From Candidatus Elarobacter sp. (lineage in GTDB: Bacteria > Vulcanimicrobiota > Vulcanimicrobiia > Vulcanimicrobiales > Vulcanimicrobiaceae): a stretch of DNA of 7,121 bases. Both the position numbers and the translations under genes were made by a program. The stretch spans positions 1 through 7,121 of the forward strand of contig JASLGJ010000471.1 of the NCBI GenBank assembly GCA_030150085.1, given 5' to 3'. The stretch's first letter is position 1. Every line of letters begins with the position of its first letter. Below are positions 1-6,526 of this stretch, one piece after another. The notes below the pieces were generated by a model. That model was not told the DNA's origin. It ran no database searches and was given only the letters and a program-made list of their open reading frames with translations.

Positions 1-1
1 C

Positions 2-856
2 CCGGTGTCGCCGGCCGTCGAGGCCGAGAGCATCGACAGCATCGCGCACTCGCTGCACGCGTTCGTCGAGGCGACCCAGACCCGCCGTCCGGCAAAACCG
101 CCGATCCCCGAACCCGAGCCGGTCGCCGCCGTCGCCGAGCCGCTCACCCCCGACCCGCCGTTCGTCCCCGAACCCGAGCCGGTCGCGGCGGTGCGCCGCG
201 TTCGCCTGGTGTTCGCGCACGACGCGCTCGAGCGGGCGCTGGCGTTCCTCGAGCAGTCCGACTACGGCGGCCTGGTGACCCACGTGTTCGCCATCCGCAC
301 CCTGGTGCCGACGGTGTTCGCCGGGCTCAACGGCGACGTGCCCGGCAAGCTGGCCGCCGAGCGCGAGGCGCTGCAGGGCGTCATCAACCGGCTGTTCATC
401 AAGATGCGCATGCCGCGCTACGCGATCACCGCCAAGGACCTCGAGGACCGGACCAGCCGCTCGGCCCTGATCGAGCTGGTCCAGGCCCTGCGCGACGCGC
501 GCCCGGCCGAGGACTTCGGCTGGCCGCCCGACGCGATCGTGCTGGAAGGCCCGATCGACGTCGCGCGCATCACGCGCCACCTCGACGCGCTCGAAGCCGA
601 GCCGCTCGGCAGCGCGCGCCCCTGGCTGGTGCTGGCCGAGCTGCTGCCGTCGCGCTTCATCACCCCGGCCTCGGGCGAGGCGCTCAACGCCTACCGCAGC
701 GCGCTCGTCGCGACGTTCACCAACGTCACCGCGCTGCCCAACGAGGAGTTCCACCGCGTGCTGGGCGGCACGCACAACGCCGCGCTCGACGCCGCGCTGC
801 GCGACGTGCGCATGGCGCTGCGCGACGCGCTCGAAGCGACCGCCGCTCGCACCTAG
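2..856 (+). CDS. Hypothetical protein with Pro/Glu-rich linker, 5' end outside window
   Basis: I do not recognise this protein. The reading frame is open from the first bases of the window, so the gene probably starts upstream; the first in-frame start codon inside is a GTG at 5, which would give 283 residues. Residues about 28-63 (counted from that GTG) form a proline/glutamate/alanine-rich, probably disordered linker in which PEPEPVAAV occurs twice, 20 residues apart. The rest (about 64-283) is rich in Ala, Leu, Arg and Glu and looks like a soluble helical domain, with no obvious membrane segment, signal peptide or catalytic motif. Its stop codon (854-856) shares one base with the GTG start of the HEAT-like gene, so the two are probably co-translated and may work together. 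Codon use is strongly GC at third positions, which supports real coding. Function unknown. Confidence 0.75.
   Translation, partial: PVSPAVEAESIDSIAHSLHAFVEATQTRRPAKPPIPEPEPVAAVAEPLTPDPPFVPEPEPVAAVRRVRLVFAHDALERALAFLEQSDYGGLVTHVFAIRTLVPTVFAGLNGDVPGKLAAEREALQGVINRLFIKMRMPRYAITAKDLEDRTSRSALIELVQALRDARPAEDFGWPPDAIVLEGPIDVARITRHLDALEAEPLGSARPWLVLAELLPSRFITPASGEALNAYRSALVATFTNVTALPNEEFHRVLGGTHNAALDAALRDVRMALRDALEATAART
105..186 (+). repeat. In-frame imperfect 60-base repeat coding a Pro/Glu linker
   Basis: A 22-base identical block is found at 105-126 and again at 165-186, a period of 60 bases or 20 codons. Both copies encode the same PEPEPV stretch, followed by AAV through partly different codons. 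The bases between are also Pro- and Ala-rich but not identical. This looks like an internal duplication that lengthened a flexible linker. Confidence 0.75.
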
Positions 857-1542
857 TGCTCGCCCTGGAACTGCCGCACAGCGAGTTTCTGGGGCTCAGC
901 CTTCTCCTTTTCATCATCGGCGTCGGGCTGCTCGCGATCGCGCGCTTCTGGCCCGAGTCGAAGAAGGGCGTCGTCACCGCGGTGTGGCCGGTGAAGACGC
1001 GCCGCATCGAAACGGTGCCGCTGCTCAACGTCACCCCGGCCGAGGCCGGCGCGGAGAGCGGCCTGGTCGACCCGCTCGCGCCGTTCGCGCGCGTCATCAC
1101 CTGGCCGGCGCTGATCGATCCCGATGCCGGCGCGCTCAGCACCGACGAGCGCCTGCGCGTCATCGAAGGGCTCGGCATCGCCGGCGACGCCTGGTGCGCG
1201 AGCATCCTGCGCCGGGCCTACGAGGAAGAGGACGACGAGCTGCGCGTCGCCGCGGTCGAAGCGCTCGGCGCGTGCGAAGGCGCCGACGTGGGCCCGATCC
1301 TCGCCCGCGCGTACGCCTCGAACGCGGTCCCCGAGCGCTACGCCGCCGTCGACGGCGCCTCGCGCCGCGCCGACGTCGCGCTGCTCGAGCGCGCGCTGCA
1401 CGACAGCGACGGCACCGTCGCACTCGCCGCCGCCTACGGCCTGCACCGCGCCAAACGGGCCGATCTCATCGAACGCGGCCTCGCCGGCCGCACCGACCCG
1501 CGAGCGGACGAGATCCGCCGCGTCCTCCCGATCCTGGCGTAG
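856..1542 (+). CDS. Membrane-anchored HEAT-like repeat protein
   Basis: A 228-residue protein with one clear hydrophobic segment at about residues 11-29 (LGLSLLLFIIGVGLLAIA) followed by basic residues (R30, K36, K37, K47, R49, R50). By the positive-inside rule this suggests the C-terminal part is cytoplasmic. From about residue 98 to 210 there are paired helices with HEAT/PBS-lyase-like spacing, for example around LRVAAVEALGA and LERALHDSDGTVALAAAYGL. Such repeats usually act as protein-binding scaffolds; no catalytic motif is seen. The GTG start overlaps the upstream stop by one base (TAGTG), and no strong ribosome binding site is visible, so translation is probably coupled. The gene ends 8 bases from the end of the convergent mrdA. 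A scaffold tied to the membrane or cell wall is an inference from position only; the partner and role are unknown. Confidence 0.8.
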   Translation: MLALELPHSEFLGLSLLLFIIGVGLLAIARFWPESKKGVVTAVWPVKTRRIETVPLLNVTPAEAGAESGLVDPLAPFARVITWPALIDPDAGALSTDERLRVIEGLGIAGDAWCASILRRAYEEEDDELRVAAVEALGACEGADVGPILARAYASNAVPERYAAVDGASRRADVALLERALHDSDGTVALAAAYGLHRAKRADLIERGLAGRTDPRADEIRRVLPILA

Positions 1543-1554
1543 CGCGAGCGCTAC
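1539..1554. terminator. Small hairpin holding both convergent stop codons
   Basis: GTAGCG, a CGAG loop and CGCTAC form a perfect 6-bp stem with a 4-base loop. The TAG stop of the + strand HEAT-like gene (1540-1542) lies in one arm, and the TAG stop of the - strand mrdA (1551-1553) lies in the other. It could act as a minimal shared terminator or 3'-end barrier for both transcripts. There is no good T-run on either side (only a short gtttc on the + side), so strong intrinsic termination is doubtful. Confidence 0.4.
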
Positions 1555-3470
1555 CGTTTCGGCCGGGCGGCTTCGCTGGGGTCGATCGGGGGGAGCTTCT
1601 TGCCGAAGTAGTCGGCGATGATGTGCTGGGCGACCGGGCCGGCGACGCTGGCGCCGTAGCCGCCGGACTTCTCCATGAACACGGCCATCGCGATCTTGGG
1701 GTGGTTCGAGGGGGCGTAGGCGACGAACCAGGTGGTGTTCGCGCCGTGGCCGCCCTCGGTCTCGGCGGTGCCGGTCTTGCCGCCGAACGGCACGCCCTCG
1801 ACGGCCAGGCCGTAGGCAGTGCCGCCCGCGCTGGTCACCTTGTCCATGCCGCCGCGCACCTCGCGCAGCGACTCCGCGGTCACCGGCACCTTGCGGATCA
1901 CCTCGTGGTCGAACGTCTTGAGCACGCGCCCGTGCGGGGAGCGGATCTGCTCGACGATGTGCGGGCGGAACAGCGTGCCGCCGTTGACCACGGTCGCGGT
2001 GACGTTGGCCATCTGCAGCGGCGTGGCTTGCATCGCGCCCTGGCCGATCGCGAGCTGGCACACGTCGCTCGGCTCCAGATGATATTCCTTGCCGAAGGTG
2101 CGCTGCGTCCACTCCTCGGTCGGCCAGTTGCCGGGGTACTCGCCGGGCAGGTCGACCCCGAGCTTGCTGCCCAGCCCGTACTGGGTGGCGTAATAGCGCA
2201 GCCGGGTGTGGCCCAGGCGGTCGCCGAGCTGGTAGAAGTAGCCGTCCGACGACGCGGCCAGCGCGCGCACGAAGTCGGTCGTGCCCAGCCCGCCGGCCGC
2301 GATGTCGCGGAACGTCACGCCGTGGCAGAACCACGAGCCGGAGTCGTACAGCACCTGGTTGGGCTTGATGACGCCGCTGGAGATCGCGCCCGAGCCGGTC
2401 ACCATCTTGAAGGTCGAGCCGGTCGGCGACGCCGCGCCGATGGCGCGGTCGAAGAGCGGGTTGAGCTTGTCGCCCAGCAGGCGCGCGTAGGTCGTCTCGT
2501 CGATCGGCGTGGCGAACTTGTTGGGGTCGAACTCGGGCAGCGAGGCCAGCGCCAGCACGCCGCCGTCCTTGGGATCGATCACGATCACCGCGCCCGACAG
2601 GCGCTGCCCGCGCGCCTTGCCCCACACCTTGAGCTCGGCCCGCAGGTTCTTCTCGACGATGCGCTGCAGGCGCCAGTCGATCGTCGTCACCAGCGTGTTG
2701 CCCGGCACCGGGTCGAGCGGCTTGAGCCGCCGCACCAGAAAGCCCGAGGCGTTCACCTCGACCTGCTCGCCGCCCGCGCGGCCGTGCAGGTAGCGGTCGT
2801 ACGCGTTCTCGAGGCCGTCCTTGCCGACCACGTCGTTGGGCGAGTAGCCGTTGCGCTTGCGGGCCTTGTACTCGTCCTCGTCGATCACCCCGACGTAGCC
2901 GAACAGGTGCGAGCCGTCCTTGCCGTAGGGGTAGTTCCGAACCGGCTGCTCTTCCATGTCGATGCCGGGCAGATCGCTCTGCGCTTCGGCCAGGCGGGCG
3001 GTCTGGGCGGCGGTCAGGTCGCTGGCGAGGATGACCGGGCCGTTGGGCTCGTAGGTCTTCACCTGGTCGAAGTTGTCGTAGTTGATCTGGTGGTGGTGCA
3101 GCATGCGGTGGCGCAGCTTGGCGACGGGCACGCCGAGCACGTCGGCCAGGCCGGTGAGCGTCTTGTCGATGTCCACCACTTCGGACGGGATGAGCGCGCA
3201 GACGAACGAGGGCCGCGAGCGCACCAGCACCGTGCCGTGGCGATCCACGATCAAGCCGCGCGGCGCGGCCACCGGGATGACTTGGATCTGGTTGGCGCGC
3301 GCGGCGGCGGCGAACTGCTCGCCCTGCACGAGCTGCACCTGGACGAGGCGCGTCACGATCGCGACCAGCGCGAAGGCCAGCACGACGGCGAAGCCGAGCA
3401 CGCGGGGCAGCGGCCGATCGGGCAGGGGGCGCTCGACGGCGGCCATCAGGCGCACCGTTCCGCGGCGCAC
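1551..3470 (-). CDS. mrdA: Penicillin-binding protein 2, elongasome transpeptidase
   Basis: A class B penicillin-binding protein that cross-links peptidoglycan stem peptides during side-wall growth, working with RodA and MreBCD. The 639 residues match the family's usual length. A signal-anchor helix lies at about 22-41, followed by the dimerisation/pedestal region (RGLIVDRHG at 71-79, GKDGLENAYD at 216-225) and the C-terminal transpeptidase domain. The catalytic motifs are all present: STFK with nucleophile S352 and K355, SSD at 407-409 (the SxD form usual for PBP2 rather than SxN, within SSDGYFYQLG), and KTGT at 565-568. It is the last gene of the - strand run, 25 bases after mreD. The GTG at 3470 is the longest start; an ATG at 3446 (residue 9) is an alternative, and neither has a convincing ribosome binding site. 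PBP2 rather than PBP3/FtsI is supported by sequence features and by linkage to mreBCD. No rodA follows within the window. Confidence 0.95.
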   Translation of the reverse strand: MRRGTVRLMAAVERPLPDRPLPRVLGFAVVLAFALVAIVTRLVQVQLVQGEQFAAAARANQIQVIPVAAPRGLIVDRHGTVLVRSRPSFVCALIPSEVVDIDKTLTGLADVLGVPVAKLRHRMLHHHQINYDNFDQVKTYEPNGPVILASDLTAAQTARLAEAQSDLPGIDMEEQPVRNYPYGKDGSHLFGYVGVIDEDEYKARKRNGYSPNDVVGKDGLENAYDRYLHGRAGGEQVEVNASGFLVRRLKPLDPVPGNTLVTTIDWRLQRIVEKNLRAELKVWGKARGQRLSGAVIVIDPKDGGVLALASLPEFDPNKFATPIDETTYARLLGDKLNPLFDRAIGAASPTGSTFKMVTGSGAISSGVIKPNQVLYDSGSWFCHGVTFRDIAAGGLGTTDFVRALAASSDGYFYQLGDRLGHTRLRYYATQYGLGSKLGVDLPGEYPGNWPTEEWTQRTFGKEYHLEPSDVCQLAIGQGAMQATPLQMANVTATVVNGGTLFRPHIVEQIRSPHGRVLKTFDHEVIRKVPVTAESLREVRGGMDKVTSAGGTAYGLAVEGVPFGGKTGTAETEGGHGANTTWFVAYAPSNHPKIAMAVFMEKSGGYGASVAGPVAQHIIADYFGKKLPPIDPSEAARPKR

Positions 3471-3495
3471 GGCGGCCGTACCGCTCTGCGACGGC

Positions 3496-4050
3496 TCACG
3501 TCAGGCCGTACCGCTCGATGGTGGTCTTGTCGGTCACCAGGCGCCCGCGCACGACCAGCCACAGGAACGCGACCAGCGCGCTCAGCGCGGCCCGCCAGAG
3601 CGCGGTGTGGAAGTGCGCGACCGCGTAGCCGTGCGGAAAGCCCTCGACCCGCATCACCGACCAGAACAGGAAGTCGCGCACCAGCATCGCGATTCCGCAC
3701 AGCACCGCCGGCACGAACGCGCCGTCGGCGAACATGCGCCGCGAGAGCCCCCCGACCAGCAGCGCGATCACGGTCGTCGCGATGGTCCAGCCGCCGCCCG
3801 TGCCGGCGAAGACGTCTTCCAGTAATCCGGCCGGCAGGGCCAGCAGCGCGCCGCGCCGCGCGCCGACCCGGGCCGCGTACAGCACCACCGCGATGGTGAC
3901 CAGCGAGGGCACCGCGTTGCGGAAGACGAGCAGCGGCACGAGCGCGGTCTGGGCCAGCGCGAGCAGCGCGGTCCAGCCGAGGGTCGGCCAGTAGGCCGGC
4001 CCGACGGTGACCTCGATGCTGCGGTACTTACGACGGTAGAACGAGGACAC
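3496..4050 (-). CDS. mreD: Rod shape-determining membrane protein MreD
   Basis: A 184-residue, very hydrophobic protein with about five to six membrane helices (roughly 22-43, 46-64, 66-85, 88-106, 109-130, 148-168), typical in length and layout for MreD. The family's G-L-x-x-D signature is present at 75-79 (GLLED), followed by a glycine-rich turn. MreD sits in the inner membrane with MreC and helps couple MreB filaments to PBP2/RodA. The GTG start at 4050 lies 23 bases inside the end of mreC in another frame; no other in-frame start is available in the first codons and no ribosome binding site is evident, so it probably depends on ribosomes finishing mreC. It ends 25 bases before the longest mrdA start. 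Sequence conservation in MreD is always low, so the call rests on membrane layout, the signature and its position between mreC and mrdA. Confidence 0.92.
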   Translation of the reverse strand: MSSFYRRKYRSIEVTVGPAYWPTLGWTALLALAQTALVPLLVFRNAVPSLVTIAVVLYAARVGARRGALLALPAGLLEDVFAGTGGGWTIATTVIALLVGGLSRRMFADGAFVPAVLCGIAMLVRDFLFWSVMRVEGFPHGYAVAHFHTALWRAALSALVAFLWLVVRGRLVTDKTTIERYGLT

Positions 4051-4846
4051 GGGAGAGCGCGCTCAGGTCGGCGGCGGGCTGCACGACGGCGGTCTGGTCG
4101 AGCGCGCCCGCCGCGGCCGGCTCGACCTGCTTGATGCGCCCGATCAGCACGCCGGCGTGGAACGAGCGTCCCTCGCCGGTGACGACCCGGTCGCCCACCT
4201 TCAGCTTGGCGTCCTGCGAGACGTACTGCAGCTTGACCCGGGTCGAGGTGCCGACCGCGATCGCCCACCAGCGCCCGCGCTGCACCACCGCGGGCAGCTT
4301 GGAGGTCGCGTCGGTCACCAGCAGGACCTTGGAGCTGAGCGGGCCCACCTCGACCACCCGCCCCACCACGCCCTCGCCGCTGATCACGCCGTCGTCGCGG
4401 TGCACGCGGTCCTTGGCGCCCGCGCTGATGGTCAGCACGTGCGTGCTGGCCTCGGGGTCGTAGCCGATCACCGTGGCCGGGATGCCCTCGGGGTGGGCGA
4501 GCCGGGCCTGGGCCAGATCGGCCTCGGCCGGCACGCGCGCCAGGCGCTCGCGCAGCTCGTCGTTCTCGCGCCGCAGGGCCCCGTTCTCGCCCCGCAGGCG
4601 GCCGTTGTCGGCCGCCAGGCCGGGCGTGGCGACGACCGTGGCGAACGCGCCGCGCACGCCGCCGACCACCGTCGCGAGCGCGAGCTGGAGGTAGGCGCTG
4701 ACCGCGGTGACGGTGACCGTGAGCGGCGAGGTGCGGCCGCTACGCGCGTAGTCGAGCTGAAGGATCGCGAGCAGCGCGGCCACGATGACCGCCCCGATTA
4801 TCGCGAATAGCCTTCTCTCATCCCGATACGTAATGACTGATACCAC
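4028..4846 (-). CDS. mreC: Rod shape-determining protein MreC
   Basis: Periplasmic scaffold of the elongasome that links MreB/MreD to PBP2. Visible parts, in order: a short cytoplasmic tail, a membrane helix at about 13-31, a coiled coil at about 76-105 (ADNGRLRGENGALRRENDEL, with regular Leu/Asn heptads), and the C-terminal beta-rich MreC domain from about 118. That domain carries the family's GVISGEGVVGRV (153-164) and a VGDRVVTGEG...GVLIGRI segment (217-237). Length 272 is normal. The start is uncertain: the GTG at 4846 is the only usual start codon and makes a 49-base overlap with mreB. However, an AGGTGG site (4843-4848) covers that GTG and sits 8 bases before an ATT codon at 4834-4832, which could be a rare start giving 268 residues. 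The junction is clearly less GC-rich than its surroundings. Confidence 0.95.
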   Translation of the reverse strand: MVSVITYRDERRLFAIIGAVIVAALLAILQLDYARSGRTSPLTVTVTAVSAYLQLALATVVGGVRGAFATVVATPGLAADNGRLRGENGALRRENDELRERLARVPAEADLAQARLAHPEGIPATVIGYDPEASTHVLTISAGAKDRVHRDDGVISGEGVVGRVVEVGPLSSKVLLVTDATSKLPAVVQRGRWWAIAVGTSTRVKLQYVSQDAKLKVGDRVVTGEGRSFHAGVLIGRIKQVEPAAAGALDQTAVVQPAADLSALSRVLVLPS

Positions 4847-5886
4847 CTGATCGCGCGGTCCGCGTGCGGCCGCAGCCGTTCGAGCAGACCGGGCGACGCG
4901 AGAATCTCACCGGCGCCGCGTGCAACGCATCCCAGCGGATCGTCGGCGACCGTCGTCGGCACGTTCGTGCGGGAGCCGATCTCGCCTGCGAGCCCGCGGA
5001 TCAGCGCGCCGCCGCCGGTCAGCACGATGCCCGCTTCGAGCAGGTCGGCGGCCAGGTCGGGCGGGGTCTGCTCGAGGATCGACCAGGCCGCGCGCGCGAT
5101 CTTGTCGATCCCGTCGGCCATCGCCTCGGCGACGAGGGCCTCCTCGACCGCTCGCCGGCCCGGGCGCAGGCGCGCCATGTCGGTGCCCGCGACGAAGTAC
5201 GGGTCGTTGCCCGGCGCGCGCCCGGCGTAGCCGCGCTCGATCTTGAGCCGCTCGGCGGTGAGCGGCCCGATCGCGAACAGCTCTTGGCGCAGCCGCTGCG
5301 CGATCGCCGCGTCGAACGTGTCGCCGCCGACCTTGATCGAGCTCATCGCGACCACGCCGCACAGCGTCAGCACCGCGATCTCGGTCGTGCCGCCGCCGAT
5401 GTCGATCACCATCGCCGGGCGGGTGCCGGTGATGTCGAGCCCCGCCCCGACCGCGGCCGCGACGGCCTGCGGCACGAAGGTCGTGGTGCGCGGGCCGGCC
5501 GCCCGGACCGCCTCCTCGACCGCCTTGCACTCGATGTCGGTCGCGCAGCCCGGCACGCAGGCGACCACCCGCGGCGCGAGCCGCGGCCCGCGCGCCAGGG
5601 CGCGGTCGACCAGCGTCTTGACCAGCGCGTGCGCGCCGCGGAAGTCGGAGATCGTGCCGCCGCGCAGCGGCCGCACCACGCGCACGAGGCCCGGAGTGCG
5701 GCCGTCGAGCTCCTTGGCCGCCGCGCCGACCGCGACCAGCGCGTCGTCGGTCGTGCGGTACGCGACCACCGACGGCTCGCTCACCAGCACGCCCCCGTCG
5801 TGCGAGTAGACGACCGTGTTGGCCGTGCCCAGGTCGATGCCGATGTCGGGGCTGAGCGTCGCGCGCAGGGTTCCGCCGATGCTCAT
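4798..5886 (-). CDS. mreB: Rod shape-determining protein MreB (actin homologue), divergent
   Basis: Cytoplasmic actin-like ATPase that forms membrane-bound filaments steering side-wall synthesis. Actin-fold motifs are present: phosphate-1 IDLGTANT at 17-24, phosphate-2 VIDIGGGTTE at 160-169, and the adenosine motif IVLTGGGALIRGL at 287-299. At the position where MreB normally has Glu in EEPMAAAIGAG, this protein has VPQAVAAAVGAG, with Q140 aligning to actin Gln137. T167 of the second hydrolysis motif is kept. Other conserved spots also drift (VPGCATDIECKAV at 111-123; GPLTAERLKIERG at 207-219). Length 362 is slightly long because of a C-terminal tail rich in Arg and aromatic residues (about 335-362), whose last codons overlap mreC. 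The ATG start overlaps the maf stop as ATGA, and a GAGG (5897-5900) lies 10 bases upstream as a likely ribosome binding site. A paralogue such as Mbl is possible, but the mreC/mreD linkage favours MreB. Confidence 0.95.
   Translation of the reverse strand: MSIGGTLRATLSPDIGIDLGTANTVVYSHDGGVLVSEPSVVAYRTTDDALVAVGAAAKELDGRTPGLVRVVRPLRGGTISDFRGAHALVKTLVDRALARGPRLAPRVVACVPGCATDIECKAVEEAVRAAGPRTTTFVPQAVAAAVGAGLDITGTRPAMVIDIGGGTTEIAVLTLCGVVAMSSIKVGGDTFDAAIAQRLRQELFAIGPLTAERLKIERGYAGRAPGNDPYFVAGTDMARLRPGRRAVEEALVAEAMADGIDKIARAAWSILEQTPPDLAADLLEAGIVLTGGGALIRGLAGEIGSRTNVPTTVADDPLGCVARGAGEILASPGLLERLRPHADRAIRWYQSLRIGMREGYSR
4843..4848 (-). promoter_or_regulatory. Shine-Dalgarno-like AGGTGG at the mreC start
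   Basis: AGGTGG on the - strand matches the AGGAGG consensus at five of six positions. It overlaps the annotated GTG start of mreC and is ideally spaced (8 bases) for an in-frame ATT codon at 4834-4832. It could also be a chance match, with GTG used through coupling to mreB. Confidence 0.35.
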
Positions 5887-6518
5887 CGGGCGTGTACCTC
5901 GGAGGGGGCGGGCAAGAGTCGGTATCCGATGCGGGGCAGGGCTTGGGCGAAGGCGGCCAGCGGGAAGCCGACGACGGTGAAGTAATCGCCCTCGATCCGC
6001 TCGACGAGGGTGGCGGCGAAGCCCTGGATGCCGTAGGCGCCGGCTTTGTCCAAGCCGTCGCCGCTGGCCGCGTAGGCTTCGATCGTGTCCTCATCCAGAT
6101 CGGCGAAACGCACGCGCGTCGTTACCCGGGCCTCGGTCGCGGCGGGGCCGAGGCGCAGCACGAACGCGGTGTGGACCTCGTGCCAGCGCCCGGCCAGGCG
6201 GCGCAGCATGCTCCGCGCCGCGGCCCGGTCGGCCGGCTTGCCGAGCGCTTCGCCGTCGAGATCGACGACGGTGTCGGCCGCGACGGTGAGCAGGTCGGAG
6301 GGCGGCGCGCCCGCCGCTTTGCCGCGGGCGTGGATCAGGGCCAGCTCGGCCGGCGTCACGCCGGGCAGCGGCACTTCGTCGTAGGCGCTGGGCACCACGG
6401 TGACGCGCAAGCCCAGCGACGCGAGTAACGCGCGGCGGCGGGGCGATGCGCTGGCGAGCGCGACGGCGTCGAGGGTGCGATGTTGTGCGATGTTCTGAGT
6501 GTACGTGCGATCGTGCAC
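5883..6518 (-). CDS. maf: Maf/YhdE-type nucleoside triphosphate pyrophosphatase
   Basis: Maf proteins hydrolyse dTTP, UTP and some modified nucleotides to the monophosphate plus pyrophosphate; they may clean the nucleotide pool and are linked to septum/shape control. The family pattern is complete: LASASPRRR at 21-29, ADTVV with D82, the GEALGKP loop at 89-95 with K94, GRWHEVHTAF at 110-119, KAGAYGIQG at 158-166 and ERIEGDYFTVVG at 173-184. SPRR and GIQG fit the YhdE (dTTP/UTP) subgroup rather than the YceF (m7GTP) subgroup, which has SPYR. Length is 211, a little long because of about 15 extra N-terminal residues. The GTG at 6518 is the only usual start codon before the LASASPRR motif, but its first codons are unusually AT-rich, contain a tandem repeat and overlap a promoter-like site, so the true start is uncertain. 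The stop overlaps the mreB ATG. Confidence 0.93.
   Translation of the reverse strand: MHDRTYTQNIAQHRTLDAVALASASPRRRALLASLGLRVTVVPSAYDEVPLPGVTPAELALIHARGKAAGAPPSDLLTVAADTVVDLDGEALGKPADRAAARSMLRRLAGRWHEVHTAFVLRLGPAATEARVTTRVRFADLDEDTIEAYAASGDGLDKAGAYGIQGFAATLVERIEGDYFTVVGFPLAAFAQALPRIGYRLLPAPSEVHAR
6475..6494. repeat. Perfect tandem 10-base duplication
   Basis: GTGCGATGTT is repeated exactly twice head to tail (6475-6484 and 6485-6494). It lies just downstream of the candidate -10 element, in the region coding the N-terminal extension of Maf (reverse complement AACATCGCAC twice; because 10 is not a multiple of 3, the two copies are read in different frames). It may be a slippage product or a tandem binding site. 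Confidence 0.6.
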
Positions 6519-6526
6519 GGTGACAA
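6498..6526 (-). promoter_or_regulatory. Candidate sigma-70-type promoter at the 5' end of maf
   Basis: On the - strand, TTGTCA (6526-6521; five of six matches to TTGACA) is followed by a 17-base spacer and TACACT (6503-6498; four of six to TATAAT, with the key T-A...T kept). Initiation would be expected near 6491. This could drive maf-mreBCD-mrdA separately from lysA. It lies across the first codons of maf as drawn from the GTG at 6518, which creates a conflict about the start. In DNA this GC-rich, a chance match of this quality is less likely than usual but possible. Confidence 0.4.

Noticed and set aside
934..941. GCGATCGC palindromes, here and near 5300, resembling the cyanobacterial HIP1 repeat
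   Set aside because: Only a few occur, all inside coding sequence, and this octamer is expected at times in DNA of about 70% GC. The gene content does not point to cyanobacteria.
407..2250. PBP2 SSD instead of SxN as a catalytic defect
   Set aside because: In PBP2 proteins the second transpeptidase motif is commonly SxD, and the surrounding YFYQLG context is normal, so this is not a missing residue.
853..2625. A 590-residue - strand open frame
   Set aside because: It is a frame-shifted shadow of mrdA continuing antisense through the HEAT-like gene, with Arg-rich composition and no motif.
984..3899. A 971-residue + strand open frame opposite mrdA/mreD
   Set aside because: It is antisense to well-supported mrdA and mreD, is composed of Arg/Ala/Gly/His-rich low-complexity sequence, and shows no family motif. 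Long antisense frames are expected in DNA this GC-rich.
4864..5985. A 373-residue + strand frame opposite mreB, and several 70-220-residue frames opposite mreC and maf
   Set aside because: All are antisense shadows of confidently identified genes with biased Arg/Ala/Asp/His composition.
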